Shown here: positions 25,421 to 35,592 of the stretch, piece by piece
Numbering within the stretch: the stretch's first letter is position 1
Layout of the letters: every line of letters begins with the position of its first letter
Source of the DNA: an uncultured Clostridia bacterium
Lineage (GTDB): Bacteria > Bacillota > Clostridia > Christensenellales > Borkfalkiaceae
Length of the DNA stretch: 64,000 bases
Assembly: GCA_949283125.1 (NCBI GenBank)
Contig: CASDRK010000001.1
Coordinates: forward strand, 1 to 64,000
Reading direction: 5' to 3'
Position numbers and translations under genes: made by a program
Notes under the pieces: model-generated
What the model was told of the DNA's origin: nothing
Database searches by the model: none
Seen by the model: the letters and a program-made list of their open reading frames with translations, nothing else

Positions 25421-27392
25421 GGTTGCAAAGCTTTACTGCGTCACCCCGCCCGACGAGCGTCAGCTCAAGGGGCTGGGCGACTTTCTGGAGCGAGTTTCGG
25501 GCGTCCGCCCGGAGATAGACATAATTCAGGATGCCTCCATAGCGGGCGGGTTCAGGCTGGAGTACGGCGAAAGCGTGTACGACTGGTCGGTCAGAAGCCG
25601 CATGGAAAAATTCGTCGCGGACGAGACCGCTCCGGACGGCGCGTGCGCAAAGCTCTACTGCGTCACCCCGCCCGACGAGCGCCAGCGCGAGGGCATCGCC
25701 GATTTCCTCGGCAAAACGTTCGGCGTCCGCCCCCGCATAGAGATAATACGCGACGCGTCCATAGTGGGCGGGTTCAGGCTGGAGTACGGCGGAAACGTGT
25801 ACGATTGGTCGGCCAAGAGCAGGCTGGAAAGCTTCAGCGAGGACGTCCGCCGCAGCGCCAAGGGAGTCACCACTCTTTTAAGGGAGGCGGTGGACGGACT
25901 AAAAACGGCCATAGACGACTGGTCCATGTCCGCGGCCGCGCGTCAGATCGGCCGCGTGCTGTCCGTAGGCGACGGCATAGCCCGCGTCGGCGGGCTCGAT
26001 CTTGCGGAATACGGCGAGATATTGCAGTTTGAATGCGGGCTCAAGGGCATGGTGCAGGAGCTCTCGCCCGAGGGCGTGGGCTGCATAGTGTTCGGCGACG
26101 ACAGGGAGGTGGAGTCGGGTTCGTCGGTCTTCCGCACGGGCAGGACGGCCGGCGTCCCCGCCGGCGACGGGCTCATCGGCAGGGTGGTGGACGCGCTCGG
26201 TTCGCCCGTTGACGGCGGCGGCGCCGTCGAAGCGCAGGCCTACATGCCCATCGAGCGCCCCGCGCCCGCCATTATAGACCGTCAGCCCGTCAACGCGCCC
26301 CTGCGCACGGGCATACTGGCCATCGACAGCATGTTCCCCATCGGCCGCGGCCAGCGCGAACTCATCATAGGCGACCGCCAGACGGGCAAAACTTCGCTCG
26401 CCGTCGACGCGATAATAAACCAGAAGGGGCAGAACGTGATCTGCATATATGTCGCCATCGGCCAGAAGGCCAGCTCGGTGGCGCACCTTGTGGAAAATTT
26501 AAAGCGCAGGGGTGCGATGGACTACACCGTCGTCGTCTCCTCCACTGCGGGCGATTGCGCCGCGCTGCAGTATATTGCGCCCTATGCCGGCTGCGCCATG
26601 GGCGAATACTTCATGAATTCTGGCAGGGACGTGCTGATAATCTACGACGATCTCTCCAAACACGCCGTTGCGTACAGGGCGCTCTCGCTGCTCCTCGGCC
26701 GCGCGCCCGGGCGCGAAGCCTATCCCGGCGACGTGTTCTATCTGCACTCCCGCCTTCTGGAGCGCGCCGCGCACCTCTCCGACGAGCGCGGCGGGGGCTC
26801 CATAACCGCCCTGCCCGTGGTGGAAACGCAGGCGGGCGACATCTCGGCCTACATCCCCACCAACATAATCTCCATAACCGACGGCCAGATATTCCTGTCC
26901 GCCGACCTGTTCTATTCGGGGCAGCGCCCCGCCGTCAACGTCGGCATATCCGTCTCGCGCGTGGGCGGCGACGCCCAGACCAAGGCCATGAAGTCCGCGG
27001 CAGGCACAGTCAGGCTCAATCTCGCCCAGTACAGGGAGATGGAGGTCTTCATGCAGTTTGCCTCCGACCTCGACGAAAACACGCAGAAGACCCTCGACTA
27101 CGGCAGGGGCATAATGGCTCTTCTGCGCCAGCCGCAGAACTGCCCGCTGCCAGAATACAGGCAGATAATCCTGCTCGTGGCCGCGACAGGCCACGCCTTT
27201 GCGGGCGTTCCGCCGGAGGATATCGCGGCGCTTAAGCCGCAGCTTCTGGATTATTTCGACGACGCCTGCGCCGATCTGACGGCGCGGCTGAAGACGGGCG
27301 AGGCGCTCTCGCCGGAGCTCAAGACCGCGATAATCGACAGGGCAAAGGCCTTCATAGCCGGGCGGATGCGCGCGCCGGACGACGGGAGGTAA
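25413..27392 (+). CDS. atpA: ATP synthase alpha subunit fused to two delta C-terminal domains
   Basis: 659 residues. From about 146 on it is an ordinary alpha subunit: REAVDGLKTAIDDWSM, GRVLSVGDGIARVGGL, Walker A GDRQTGKT, and the end of the nucleotide domain IPTNIISITDGQIFL. The first 145 residues are two tandem copies (about 5-67 and 79-141, offset 74 residues or 222 bp). Each begins AKLYCVTPPDERQ and ends FRLEYG..VYDWS..SR.E. This matches the C-terminal domain of the delta subunit (compare D-x-S-x-x-G-G and V-x-D-x-S-V-R-x-R-L-E). The nucleotide sequences of the copies are also very similar, so the duplication is recent or kept uniform. No separate delta gene lies in the operon. Confidence 0.95.
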   Translation: MNKVAKLYCVTPPDERQLKGLGDFLERVSGVRPEIDIIQDASIAGGFRLEYGESVYDWSVRSRMEKFVADETAPDGACAKLYCVTPPDERQREGIADFLGKTFGVRPRIEIIRDASIVGGFRLEYGGNVYDWSAKSRLESFSEDVRRSAKGVTTLLREAVDGLKTAIDDWSMSAAARQIGRVLSVGDGIARVGGLDLAEYGEILQFECGLKGMVQELSPEGVGCIVFGDDREVESGSSVFRTGRTAGVPAGDGLIGRVVDALGSPVDGGGAVEAQAYMPIERPAPAIIDRQPVNAPLRTGILAIDSMFPIGRGQRELIIGDRQTGKTSLAVDAIINQKGQNVICIYVAIGQKASSVAHLVENLKRRGAMDYTVVVSSTAGDCAALQYIAPYAGCAMGEYFMNSGRDVLIIYDDLSKHAVAYRALSLLLGRAPGREAYPGDVFYLHSRLLERAAHLSDERGGGSITALPVVETQAGDISAYIPTNIISITDGQIFLSADLFYSGQRPAVNVGISVSRVGGDAQTKAMKSAAGTVRLNLAQYREMEVFMQFASDLDENTQKTLDYGRGIMALLRQPQNCPLPEYRQIILLVAATGHAFAGVPPEDIAALKPQLLDYFDDACADLTARLKTGEALSPELKTAIIDRAKAFIAGRMRAPDDGR

Positions 27393-27398
27393 GGGCGC

Positions 27399-29683
<2,285 letters not shown>

Positions 29684-29698
29684 CGGGGGCGCGCCGAC

Positions 29699-30109
29699 AT
29701 GAACGTTTTTAAATTGCATCTGATGGGCGCCGACAGGCTGTTTTACGACGGCGACTGCGTCAGCGTCATCGTGCCCGCGGTGGACGGGCAATACGGCGTG
29801 CTGGCCGGTCACTCCAATCTCATCACGGCCATAGTGCCGGGCGAACTCACTTTCACGGTTCCTGGCGAAAAGCCCGAAGTCTGCGCCGTTGCGGGCGGCA
29901 TAATGAAGGTGGAGGACGGCGACGTGCTCATTCTGGTCGACTCCGTGCTCCGTCCCGAGGAGATCGACGCCGAGCGCGCGCGCAGGGAGGCCGAGGCCGC
30001 GAAGGAGGCCCTCGCCGCCCGCCGAAGCCGGCGCGAATACCGCTCCGCGCAGGCCCAGCTCGCCCGCGCGATAACAAAGCTGAAGGTGCGCAGAAAGAGC
30101 GGCAAGTGA
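29699..30109 (+). CDS. atpC: F-type ATP synthase epsilon subunit
   Basis: 136 residues. An N-terminal beta sandwich (FKLHLMGADRLFYDGDCVSVIVPAVDGQYGVLAGHSNLITAI) is followed by a two-helix C-terminal domain (about 85-136) that can inhibit rotation. Normal length. Last gene of the operon, followed by a terminator. Confidence 0.93.
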   Translation: MNVFKLHLMGADRLFYDGDCVSVIVPAVDGQYGVLAGHSNLITAIVPGELTFTVPGEKPEVCAVAGGIMKVEDGDVLILVDSVLRPEEIDAERARREAEAAKEALAARRSRREYRSAQAQLARAITKLKVRRKSGK

Positions 30110-30149
30110 CGCCCGCCGCTTTCCGGCCGGCGCTCCCGCGCTCTGCAAC

Positions 30150-30190
30150 GCAAAAGCAAAGCCCCGCTCGCGGCGGGGCTTTACTTTTGC
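30150..30190 (+). terminator. Terminator after the ATP synthase operon
   Basis: Two stacked stems with one mismatch: 30158-30167 with 30173-30182, and 30150-30156 with 30184-30190. The inner loop is CTCGC-like and the descending arm is U-rich. The right arm overlaps the -35 box of the next promoter. Confidence 0.7.
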
Positions 30191-30208
30191 GCTCTTGCGT
30201 GATACAAT
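30180..30208 (+). promoter_or_regulatory. Promoter of the dGTPase-like gene, predicted leaderless
   Basis: TTTACT (30180-30185), 17 bases, TACAAT (30203-30208), then six bases to the ATG at 30215. The -35 box lies in the arm of the atp terminator hairpin. Confidence 0.5.
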
Positions 30209-30214
30209 ACAGGC

Positions 30215-31444
30215 ATGAACAAGGACGCATTCAAAAACGTCGCCGCCGAAGCCGGCTGCGCGCGGTGGGAGGACCTGACGGCCCGTCCCGCGGAGCTGTA
30301 CGCCCGCGCGGACGAAATACGTTCGCCCTTTGCGCGCGACTACACGCGCATTCTGCACTGCACGGCGTTCAGGCGGCTCAAGCACAAAACGCAGGTCTTT
30401 TACAATGCGGACAACGACCACGTCTGCACCCGGCTGGAGCACGTCGCCCACGTGGAGTCCGTCTCCAACACCATAGCCAAATATCTGGGGCTCAACGACG
30501 AGCTCACGCGCGCCATCTCTTTCGGGCACGACCTCGGGCACGCTCCGTTCGGGCACTACGGCGAGCGGGTCCTTTCGGAAATTTCGCAAAAATACTGCGG
30601 CCGCGCGTTCTGGCACGAGCGCAACGGCCTGCGGCTTGCGGACTGTCTGGAGCTGCTGGAGGACGACAGGCGGTGCCTGCGCAATCTCGACCTCACGTAC
30701 GCCGTGCGCGACGGCATAATCTCGCACTGCGGCGAGGTGGACGAAAACGGCCTGCGGCCGCGCGACGAACTCTTCGACCTCGCCGCGTTCGACAGTCCCG
30801 GCAGATACATGCCGGCCACGTGGGAGGGCTGCGTGGTAAAACTTTCGGACAAGATAGCCTATATCGGCAGGGATATCGAGGATGCCCTCGCCCTCGGTTT
30901 TCTCACGCGGGCGCAGTTGGGCGAGCTGGAGCATGCGGCTCAAAGGAGCGGCGCGCTGAACACCACCGTGATAATACACGACCTCATCTCCGACGTCTGC
31001 GCCAACAGCTCGCCGGAAGAGGGCATAAAACTTTCGCGCGCGGCCTGCGAAAAGCTCAACGCGATAAAGGCGTTCAACTACAAATATATCTACGCCAATC
31101 CCCGTTTCGAGCCCTATCAGCGCTATGCCGCGCTCGTGCTCCGCAGCCTGTTCGACGTGCTCTTCGGCATGTTCGGCGGGGAATATACCATATCCAACGT
31201 TCAAAAGCGCGGTTCGGATTTCCCCGGGCTGTGCGCGTCGTTCGCGGACTGGCTGTCCAAATTCTGCGACCGAGCCGTCGTTCCGCCCGGCCCGCTTGCG
31301 GAGAAGGCCGGGCGCTGCAAAAACACAAAAATTTACGGCGTGCTCGCCGACGAGCGCGTCTATGCGCAGGCGGTGATAGACTTTTTGTCGTGCATGACGG
31401 ACAAGTTCGCGGTAAAAGTGCATTCCGAGCTGCTCTCGTACTGA
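30215..31444 (+). CDS. dgt: dGTPase-like HD-domain triphosphohydrolase
   Basis: 409 residues. The family hydrolyses dNTPs to deoxynucleosides and triphosphate. Metal-binding HD motifs are TRLEHVAHVESV and SFGHDLGHAPFGHYGE; the start FARDYTRILHCTAFRRLKHKTQVF is also typical. It is a bacterial dGTP triphosphohydrolase-type 1 protein; substrate preference cannot be read. Single gene, probably leaderless. Confidence 0.9.
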   Translation: MNKDAFKNVAAEAGCARWEDLTARPAELYARADEIRSPFARDYTRILHCTAFRRLKHKTQVFYNADNDHVCTRLEHVAHVESVSNTIAKYLGLNDELTRAISFGHDLGHAPFGHYGERVLSEISQKYCGRAFWHERNGLRLADCLELLEDDRRCLRNLDLTYAVRDGIISHCGEVDENGLRPRDELFDLAAFDSPGRYMPATWEGCVVKLSDKIAYIGRDIEDALALGFLTRAQLGELEHAAQRSGALNTTVIIHDLISDVCANSSPEEGIKLSRAACEKLNAIKAFNYKYIYANPRFEPYQRYAALVLRSLFDVLFGMFGGEYTISNVQKRGSDFPGLCASFADWLSKFCDRAVVPPGPLAEKAGRCKNTKIYGVLADERVYAQAVIDFLSCMTDKFAVKVHSELLSY

Positions 31445-31472
31445 AGCGCGGCCGCTAATTTTTACAGAACGC

Positions 31473-31501
31473 TTGACAACGCGCCGCGCAGCATTTATAA
31501 T
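31473..31501 (+). promoter_or_regulatory. Consensus SigA promoter of the DUF2188 gene
   Basis: TTGACA (31473-31478), 17 bases, TATAAT (31496-31501), a perfect match to consensus. A 25-base leader with GAGAGG (31519-31524) precedes the ATG at 31532. Confidence 0.85.
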
Positions 31502-31531
31502 TTAATCAAATAATATATGAGAGGTAACAAC

Positions 31532-32083
31532 ATGAATCTGCTTGCCGGAGTGCCCGAGTGGTTTACCAGCTGGGGCTGGATAGTGATAGTGGCCGCGGCC
31601 GTCGTGGTGATAGCCGTGGTAATAGCGCTCATCGTTCGCGCGAAAAAGTCCGACGCCGTCGAAGAGGAGGGCGTTGAGGAGACCGACGGGCTTTCCGCCG
31701 ACGAGGAGAACGAGCCCGCGGAAGAGGAAGAGACCGTAGCCGACGCCGCATCCGGCGAGGAAGAAGAGGAAGCCGACGAAGAGCCCGCGGAGGAAGAGCC
31801 TGCGGAACAGCCCGCGGAAGAGCCGGCCGGAGAGCAGTCCCCGGCGCAGGCCGAGACGGCAAAGGCCAAGGCCGTCAACAAGACCTATCACATAGCCAAG
31901 CGCAAGGCGGACGGCAAGTGGCAGGTAAAAATAGCCGGCGGCGCAAAGGCGATAAAGCTTTTCAACACCCAGCTCGAGGCGATAGATTTCGCCAAAAAGC
32001 TGGCCGAAAATCAGGAAGCGAAGATAGTCATCCACAAGGAGGACGGCACGTTCCGCCGCCTTACATACCACAAAAAGAAGTGA
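31532..32083 (+). CDS. Membrane-anchored DUF2188 protein
   Basis: 183 residues. One membrane helix near the N-terminus (WGWIVIVAAAVVVIAVVIAL) and basic stop-transfer residues precede a very acidic low-complexity linker (about 45-110, rich in EE and PAEE). The C-terminal DUF2188 domain (about 115-183) has YHIAKRKADGKWQVKIAGG and ends in basic residues. Function unknown. The start at 31532 is preferred over an in-frame ATG five codons upstream because GAGAGG then sits at a normal distance. Confidence 0.85.
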   Translation: MNLLAGVPEWFTSWGWIVIVAAAVVVIAVVIALIVRAKKSDAVEEEGVEETDGLSADEENEPAEEEETVADAASGEEEEEADEEPAEEEPAEQPAEEPAGEQSPAQAETAKAKAVNKTYHIAKRKADGKWQVKIAGGAKAIKLFNTQLEAIDFAKKLAENQEAKIVIHKEDGTFRRLTYHKKK

Positions 32084-32098
32084 CGCGCGCTGCGCGCG

Positions 32099-32142
32099 AC
32101 AGCCGCGGCCCGATAAACCCGGGCCGCGGCTGTATTTTTTTG
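32099..32142 (+). terminator. Terminator of the DUF2188 gene
   Basis: A 14-bp perfect stem (32099-32112 with 32120-32133), loop ATAAACC, followed by ATTTTTTTG. Confidence 0.9.
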
Positions 32143-32194
32143 TATTGATGTTTCCGCGCCGCCGTGCGCATATCCGGCAGCGCCGCGCGGCCCG

Positions 32195-33148
32195 TCAGTA
32201 GAACGTGGCCACCGTCAGATCTGCGGGCAGGGGGTCGCACCGCTCTATTTCCACGGCGCTCAGCACGGGTCCTTCGCCGCGGTAAACCGCGTTGTAGCCG
32301 TAGCCTATCTCGGCCGTCACCATCAGCCAGTCCCTGGTCTTCGCGTCGGAAATTTTACCGTTGGTTTCAAGCGCGAATCCGTCGTAGGCTATGTCGGCTT
32401 CGCAACAGGTCATAATGTATCTGCCTATCACTATAAAGCCCTGCGGCACCTTTTTGGATACCGCCGCCATGCCCTTGAATCTGACCGTTTTTCCTTTGTA
32501 CGCGTCCGGGTTTTCCGAAAGATCGCGGTAAAACAGCGCAAAATCCCTGTCCGCGATCTCTATCACGGGCGCGTCCATGTCGTAGGGCATGGGGTCTTCG
32601 ATGTCGTCGAACTCCGCCTTCCCGCCCGTGTATTCGTACACTATGTCCGCTCTGCGCGTGATCCCGCGCACTATCTTGTGGAATTCGTCCTTCCGCATCC
32701 CGCCCTCGAAGCGGTTGAACACCACCATCTGCGTCATGTATATCTTGTCGTAAACAAGCTGGCGCATGTTCTGGTTGTAGCTCAAAAAAGTGCCCGCTTC
32801 GGCAAAGGTCATCATCTGGTTTATTATCCAGCTTTCGGGCATGGCGTCAAAAAAGTCCTGCAACATCCACGTGCCGTTGTATTCCACTATCACGCGCTCC
32901 GCCCGGTACTTTCTCGTCAGATAATTCAGGGTGTACTCGTTCAGGTGCGCCCTGTCCTCTATCGTCTCTATCGCCACGTTTTTAACGGCGAATTTTTTGG
33001 GCTCGTATTGCTCTTCGCCCTCCTCGCACACCAGCAACAGAGTGCGCTCGCCGTTGTCCATGCGGGGGTCTTCCAAGGTTTCCTGAATGAACCTTGTTTT
33101 GCCGCTGTCCAAAAATCCCAGAAATAAAAATACGCTTACGTCTTGCAT
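32195..33148 (-). CDS. G3E-type GTPase fused to a DUF1980/TIGR03943-like domain
   Basis: 317 residues. The N-terminal half resembles CobW/G3E GTPases, with P-loop GFLDSGKTRF at 11-20, but the CxCC metal motif is absent. The C-terminal part (about 215-317) has KGKTVRFKGMA and FIVIGRYIMTCCEADI, which resembles the C-terminal domain of the YcgQ/TIGR03943 family. In Bacillus those proteins occur with zinc-related CobW proteins. It lies 74 bases downstream of the His-rich G3E gene in one operon, so a metal-handling role is likely but inferred. Confidence 0.8.
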   Translation of the reverse strand: MQDVSVFLFLGFLDSGKTRFIQETLEDPRMDNGERTLLLVCEEGEEQYEPKKFAVKNVAIETIEDRAHLNEYTLNYLTRKYRAERVIVEYNGTWMLQDFFDAMPESWIINQMMTFAEAGTFLSYNQNMRQLVYDKIYMTQMVVFNRFEGGMRKDEFHKIVRGITRRADIVYEYTGGKAEFDDIEDPMPYDMDAPVIEIADRDFALFYRDLSENPDAYKGKTVRFKGMAAVSKKVPQGFIVIGRYIMTCCEADIAYDGFALETNGKISDAKTRDWLMVTAEIGYGYNAVYRGEGPVLSAVEIERCDPLPADLTVATFY

Positions 33149-33222
33149 GCTGCACCCGAAGTATTGTCTTTTTGCGGGCGCGCGGCGCGTTTGCGCGCCG
33201 CGCGCCAGCGGTCAAATGAGCG

Positions 33223-34365
33223 TCAGATCTCAAACAGGGCCGAAAGTTCGTCCTCGTCAAGCTTGCTGCCTATCACGCACAGCCTGCCGGAGTATGCGGG
33301 CGCGCCCTCGCGCACGTCGCTTTCGCCGGGCACGTAGTCAAAGTGCAGCCATTTGCCGTCCTCGCCCTCGACAATGCCCTTGGCCCTCAGCACCGTGCCG
33401 TAGCTCACCGCGTCCGCAAGCTTTGCAAGTTTTTCGGCAAGCTCCCCGGCCGTGAACTTTTTGCTCGTCTCCCTGCCCCAGCTCGCAAACACTTCGTCGG
33501 CGTGATGGTGATGTTCGTGTCCGTCGTGTCCGTGATGGTGTCCGCAGCCGCACCCGCCGTGTTCATGGTCGTGCTCGTGCTCATGCTCGTGTTCATGGTC
33601 GTGCTCATATTCATGCTCATGCTCATGTTCATGGTTGTGCTCATGCTCGTGCTCATGTTCATGGTTGTGCTCATGCTCGTGCTCATGTTCATGCTCGTGC
33701 TCGTGTTCATGCGCATGCTTGTGCTCGTCCTTCACTTCCAGCGCCAGTTTTGCCAGCTCGTCGGCAAGGGTGGAGGTATGCTCCATGGCGCTCAGTATTT
33801 CGCGGCCGTTCAGGGCGCGCAGGTCGGTGGTGACTATTGTGGCGTCCGGGTTGTGCCCGCGCACCAGTTCGACGGCCTTTTCAAGCTTGGCCTCGCCGGC
33901 CACGTCGGCATGGCTGAACACTATGCAGGCGGCGCTCTCTATCTGGTCGTTGAAAAACTCGCCGAAGTTCTTCATGTATATTTTGCACTTGTTCGCGTCC
34001 ACGACGGTCGTCATGGAATTTATCTTCGCGTCGGCAAGGCCGGCTCTCTCCACGGCTTTGGCCACGTCCGAAAGCTTGCCCACGCCCGATGGTTCGATGA
34101 GTATCCTGTCCGGGCGGTACTGCTCGTCCACCTGTTTCAGGGCCTTTGCAAAGTCGCCCACCAGCGAACAGCATATGCAGCCGGAGTTGAGCTCGTTCAC
34201 CGTTATGCCCGCCTCCTGCATAAAGCCGCCGTCCACGCCTATCTCGCCGAATTCGTTCTCGATGAGCACCAGCTTTTCGCCGGAATAAGCTTCCTTTATC
34301 AGTTTTTTGATGAGCGTCGTCTTGCCCGCGCCCAGAAAGCCGGAAAAAATATCGATTTTCACCAT
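33223..34365 (-). CDS. G3E GTPase (CobW/ZNG1-like metallochaperone) with a His-rich insert
   Basis: 380 residues. P-loop FLGAGKTTL at 10-18, and the metal-binding CICC motif at 63-66 (SGCICCSLVGD). A histidine/glutamate-rich tract spans about residues 213-290, mainly HE repeats with a GGCGCGHHHGHDGHEHHHH end. The CobW C-terminal domain follows. Such proteins insert or store zinc, cobalt or nickel; the exact metal is unknown. Its 30-base leader contains AAGGAAGTG, and a good promoter lies at 34402-34430. Confidence 0.92.
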   Translation of the reverse strand: MVKIDIFSGFLGAGKTTLIKKLIKEAYSGEKLVLIENEFGEIGVDGGFMQEAGITVNELNSGCICCSLVGDFAKALKQVDEQYRPDRILIEPSGVGKLSDVAKAVERAGLADAKINSMTTVVDANKCKIYMKNFGEFFNDQIESAACIVFSHADVAGEAKLEKAVELVRGHNPDATIVTTDLRALNGREILSAMEHTSTLADELAKLALEVKDEHKHAHEHEHEHEHEHEHEHNHEHEHEHEHNHEHEHEHEYEHDHEHEHEHEHDHEHGGCGCGHHHGHDGHEHHHHADEVFASWGRETSKKFTAGELAEKLAKLADAVSYGTVLRAKGIVEGEDGKWLHFDYVPGESDVREGAPAYSGRLCVIGSKLDEDELSALFEI

Positions 34366-34401
34366 ATAAAAAACACTTCCTTAAAATAAGTCTTTATTAA
34401 T

Positions 34402-34430
34402 ATTATATAACCGCGTCATAAGGGTTGCAA
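34402..34430 (-). promoter_or_regulatory. Promoter of the two-gene G3E operon
   Basis: On the minus strand: TTGCAA (34430-34425), 17 bases, TATAAT (34407-34402). Confidence 0.75.
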
Positions 34431-34449
34431 ACAAAACGTTGACTTTAGT

Positions 34450-34490
34450 TTTTCCGTATATATTGACGGAAAATTGTTTTGTCAAAACAA
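34450..34490. promoter_or_regulatory. Two adjacent inverted repeats upstream of the G3E promoter
   Basis: The first has TTTTCCGT (34450-34457) and ACGGAAAA (34466-34473) around an 8-base centre. The second has TTGTTTT (34474-34480), GTC, and AAAACAA (34484-34490). They abut exactly. They lie 20-60 bases upstream of the -35 box and could bind a metal regulator. Neither matches a Zur or Fur box that I know. Confidence 0.4.
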
Positions 34491-34495
34491 AATTA

Positions 34496-34530
34496 AAAAG
34501 CGCGGCGGGCTGCTTTTGCAGTCCGCCGCG
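34496..34530 (-). terminator. Terminator of the small heat shock gene
   Basis: A 13-bp stem with one G-U pair (34501-34513 with 34518-34530), followed on the minus strand by CTTTTTAATTTTG. Confidence 0.85.
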
Positions 34531-34561
34531 CGGGTCACTCAGGGTTTAAGCCGCAAAGTTA

Positions 34562-34978
34562 TCATTCGATGGCTATATACGAAGTTTCGATCTGTTTGGG
34601 CTGGCTCTTGGGCACGCATACGGAGAGTATGCCGTTTTCATACTTTGCCTTTATGTCGCTCTGCTTCACGTCGTCGCCGACATAGTAACTTCTCGAGCAG
34701 CTTTCGGAAATCTCTTTCCTTACGTAGTGCTTGTTCTTGTCCTCTTCCTTACTTTCCTTACTTGCGCTTATCGTTAGATAACCGTTTTCAAGCGAAAGCT
34801 TTATCTGATTCTTGGCGTAGCCGGGCATTTCCACGTCCAGCTCGTAGCTTTCGTCCGTCTCCTTTATGTTGGTTTTAAGGTCGTTCGTCTCGTCGAAGAA
34901 TACGGGGCGGAAGAAGTCGTCGAACGCGTCGAATAAGTCGTAGTTGTTGTTTCTCTTGGAAAGACCATAATTTTTCAT
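34562..34978 (-). CDS. Small heat shock protein, Hsp20/alpha-crystallin family
   Basis: 138 residues. The alpha-crystallin domain covers about 38-130, with KETDESYELDVEMPGYAKNQIKLSLENGYLTIS and the C-terminal strand YENGILSVCVPK. A QIETSYIAIE tail takes the place of the usual I-x-I end. It is an ATP-independent holdase. The start MKNYGL at 34978 has AAAGGAG at a normal distance. The gene has a leader of about 100 bases. Confidence 0.94.
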   Translation of the reverse strand: MKNYGLSKRNNNYDLFDAFDDFFRPVFFDETNDLKTNIKETDESYELDVEMPGYAKNQIKLSLENGYLTISASKESKEEDKNKHYVRKEISESCSRSYYVGDDVKQSDIKAKYENGILSVCVPKSQPKQIETSYIAIE

Positions 34979-35115
34979 AATAAAAATCTCCTTTAAATTC
35001 AAATTGTTTTAAACTTTCGGGGAGTCTTTATCGGGGCTTCCCTTTTGGGGAGAGCCTTTTGCGGAGCTTCCTTTTTCGTTCACTATTATTATAACGCCGT
35101 CCGCCGGATTTGAAA
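34979..35115 (-). promoter_or_regulatory. Promoter and 100-base leader of the hsp20 gene with mini-hairpin repeats
   Basis: On the minus strand: TTTCAA (35115-35110), 16 bases, TATAAT (35093-35088). The leader holds four imperfect units of 12-17 bases, each of the form AAAAGG..CYCC, between about 35077 and 35017. Each can form a tiny GG/CC stem. The last part contains AAAGGAG. No CIRCE element was seen. Thermal control through RNA folding is possible but unproven. Confidence 0.5.
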
Positions 35116-35592
35116 CGTGGCGCGCAAATTATTTTTTGCCGCCCGCCGCGCCCGGGCATGTCTTTTGGTCCGGGCGCGGCGGGAAACGGCCTTGGCGCGC
35201 GTGGCACGCCCTCGGGCTCCCCGTTCCGCGGCGTCGCCCGCGGGCAGGGGCGCCTTTGCCGGCGTCGGCGGCCCTCGTCCGCATGCTCGGTAAATTGAAC
35301 GTTTTGTTTGTTGTTAACACAAATTAGTGTCATATTGCAACAAAAAGTCTGCTATATAACATTTTAAAATTAACATAAGAAAATTTAATACATATTTTTT
35401 GTTCCGCCGCGCTGTATATTTTTGCTGTTTCGCGGGTATTTAAAGCGGGCGGAACGTCAATATATTGTGTTGAAACCGGGGCGGGGACACTAAAAATCGG
35501 AGCGGGCGCAAAACGTGCGCAAAACGGGGCAAATCGCGCCGTTTTGCTGCGCTTGCGGCGCAAAAACCCGCAAAAAAACGGCCTTCAAACAG
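35116..35592. other. Intergenic region without a recognised gene
   Basis: GC-rich near 35116-35280, then AT-rich. It contains a perfect 14-bp inverted repeat (35142-35155 with 35170-35183) that lacks a T-run after it, and GTTCCGCC/GGCGGAAC arms at about 35401 and 35449. The short open frames here have unlikely protein sequences. I see no tRNA. Confidence 0.6.

Noticed and set aside
25380..25430. A hidden separate delta gene between atpF and atpA
   Set aside because: The two genes overlap by 8 bases, and the delta-like sequence is in frame with alpha.
33343..34389. A 348-codon plus-strand frame opposite the His-rich G3E gene
   Set aside because: Its Met/Val/Leu repeats are the complement of the HE-coding repeat and not a real membrane protein.
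35330..35563. A 77-codon minus-strand frame between hsp20 and rpsJ
   Set aside because: It has no ribosome site and an unlikely composition, and it crosses an inverted repeat.
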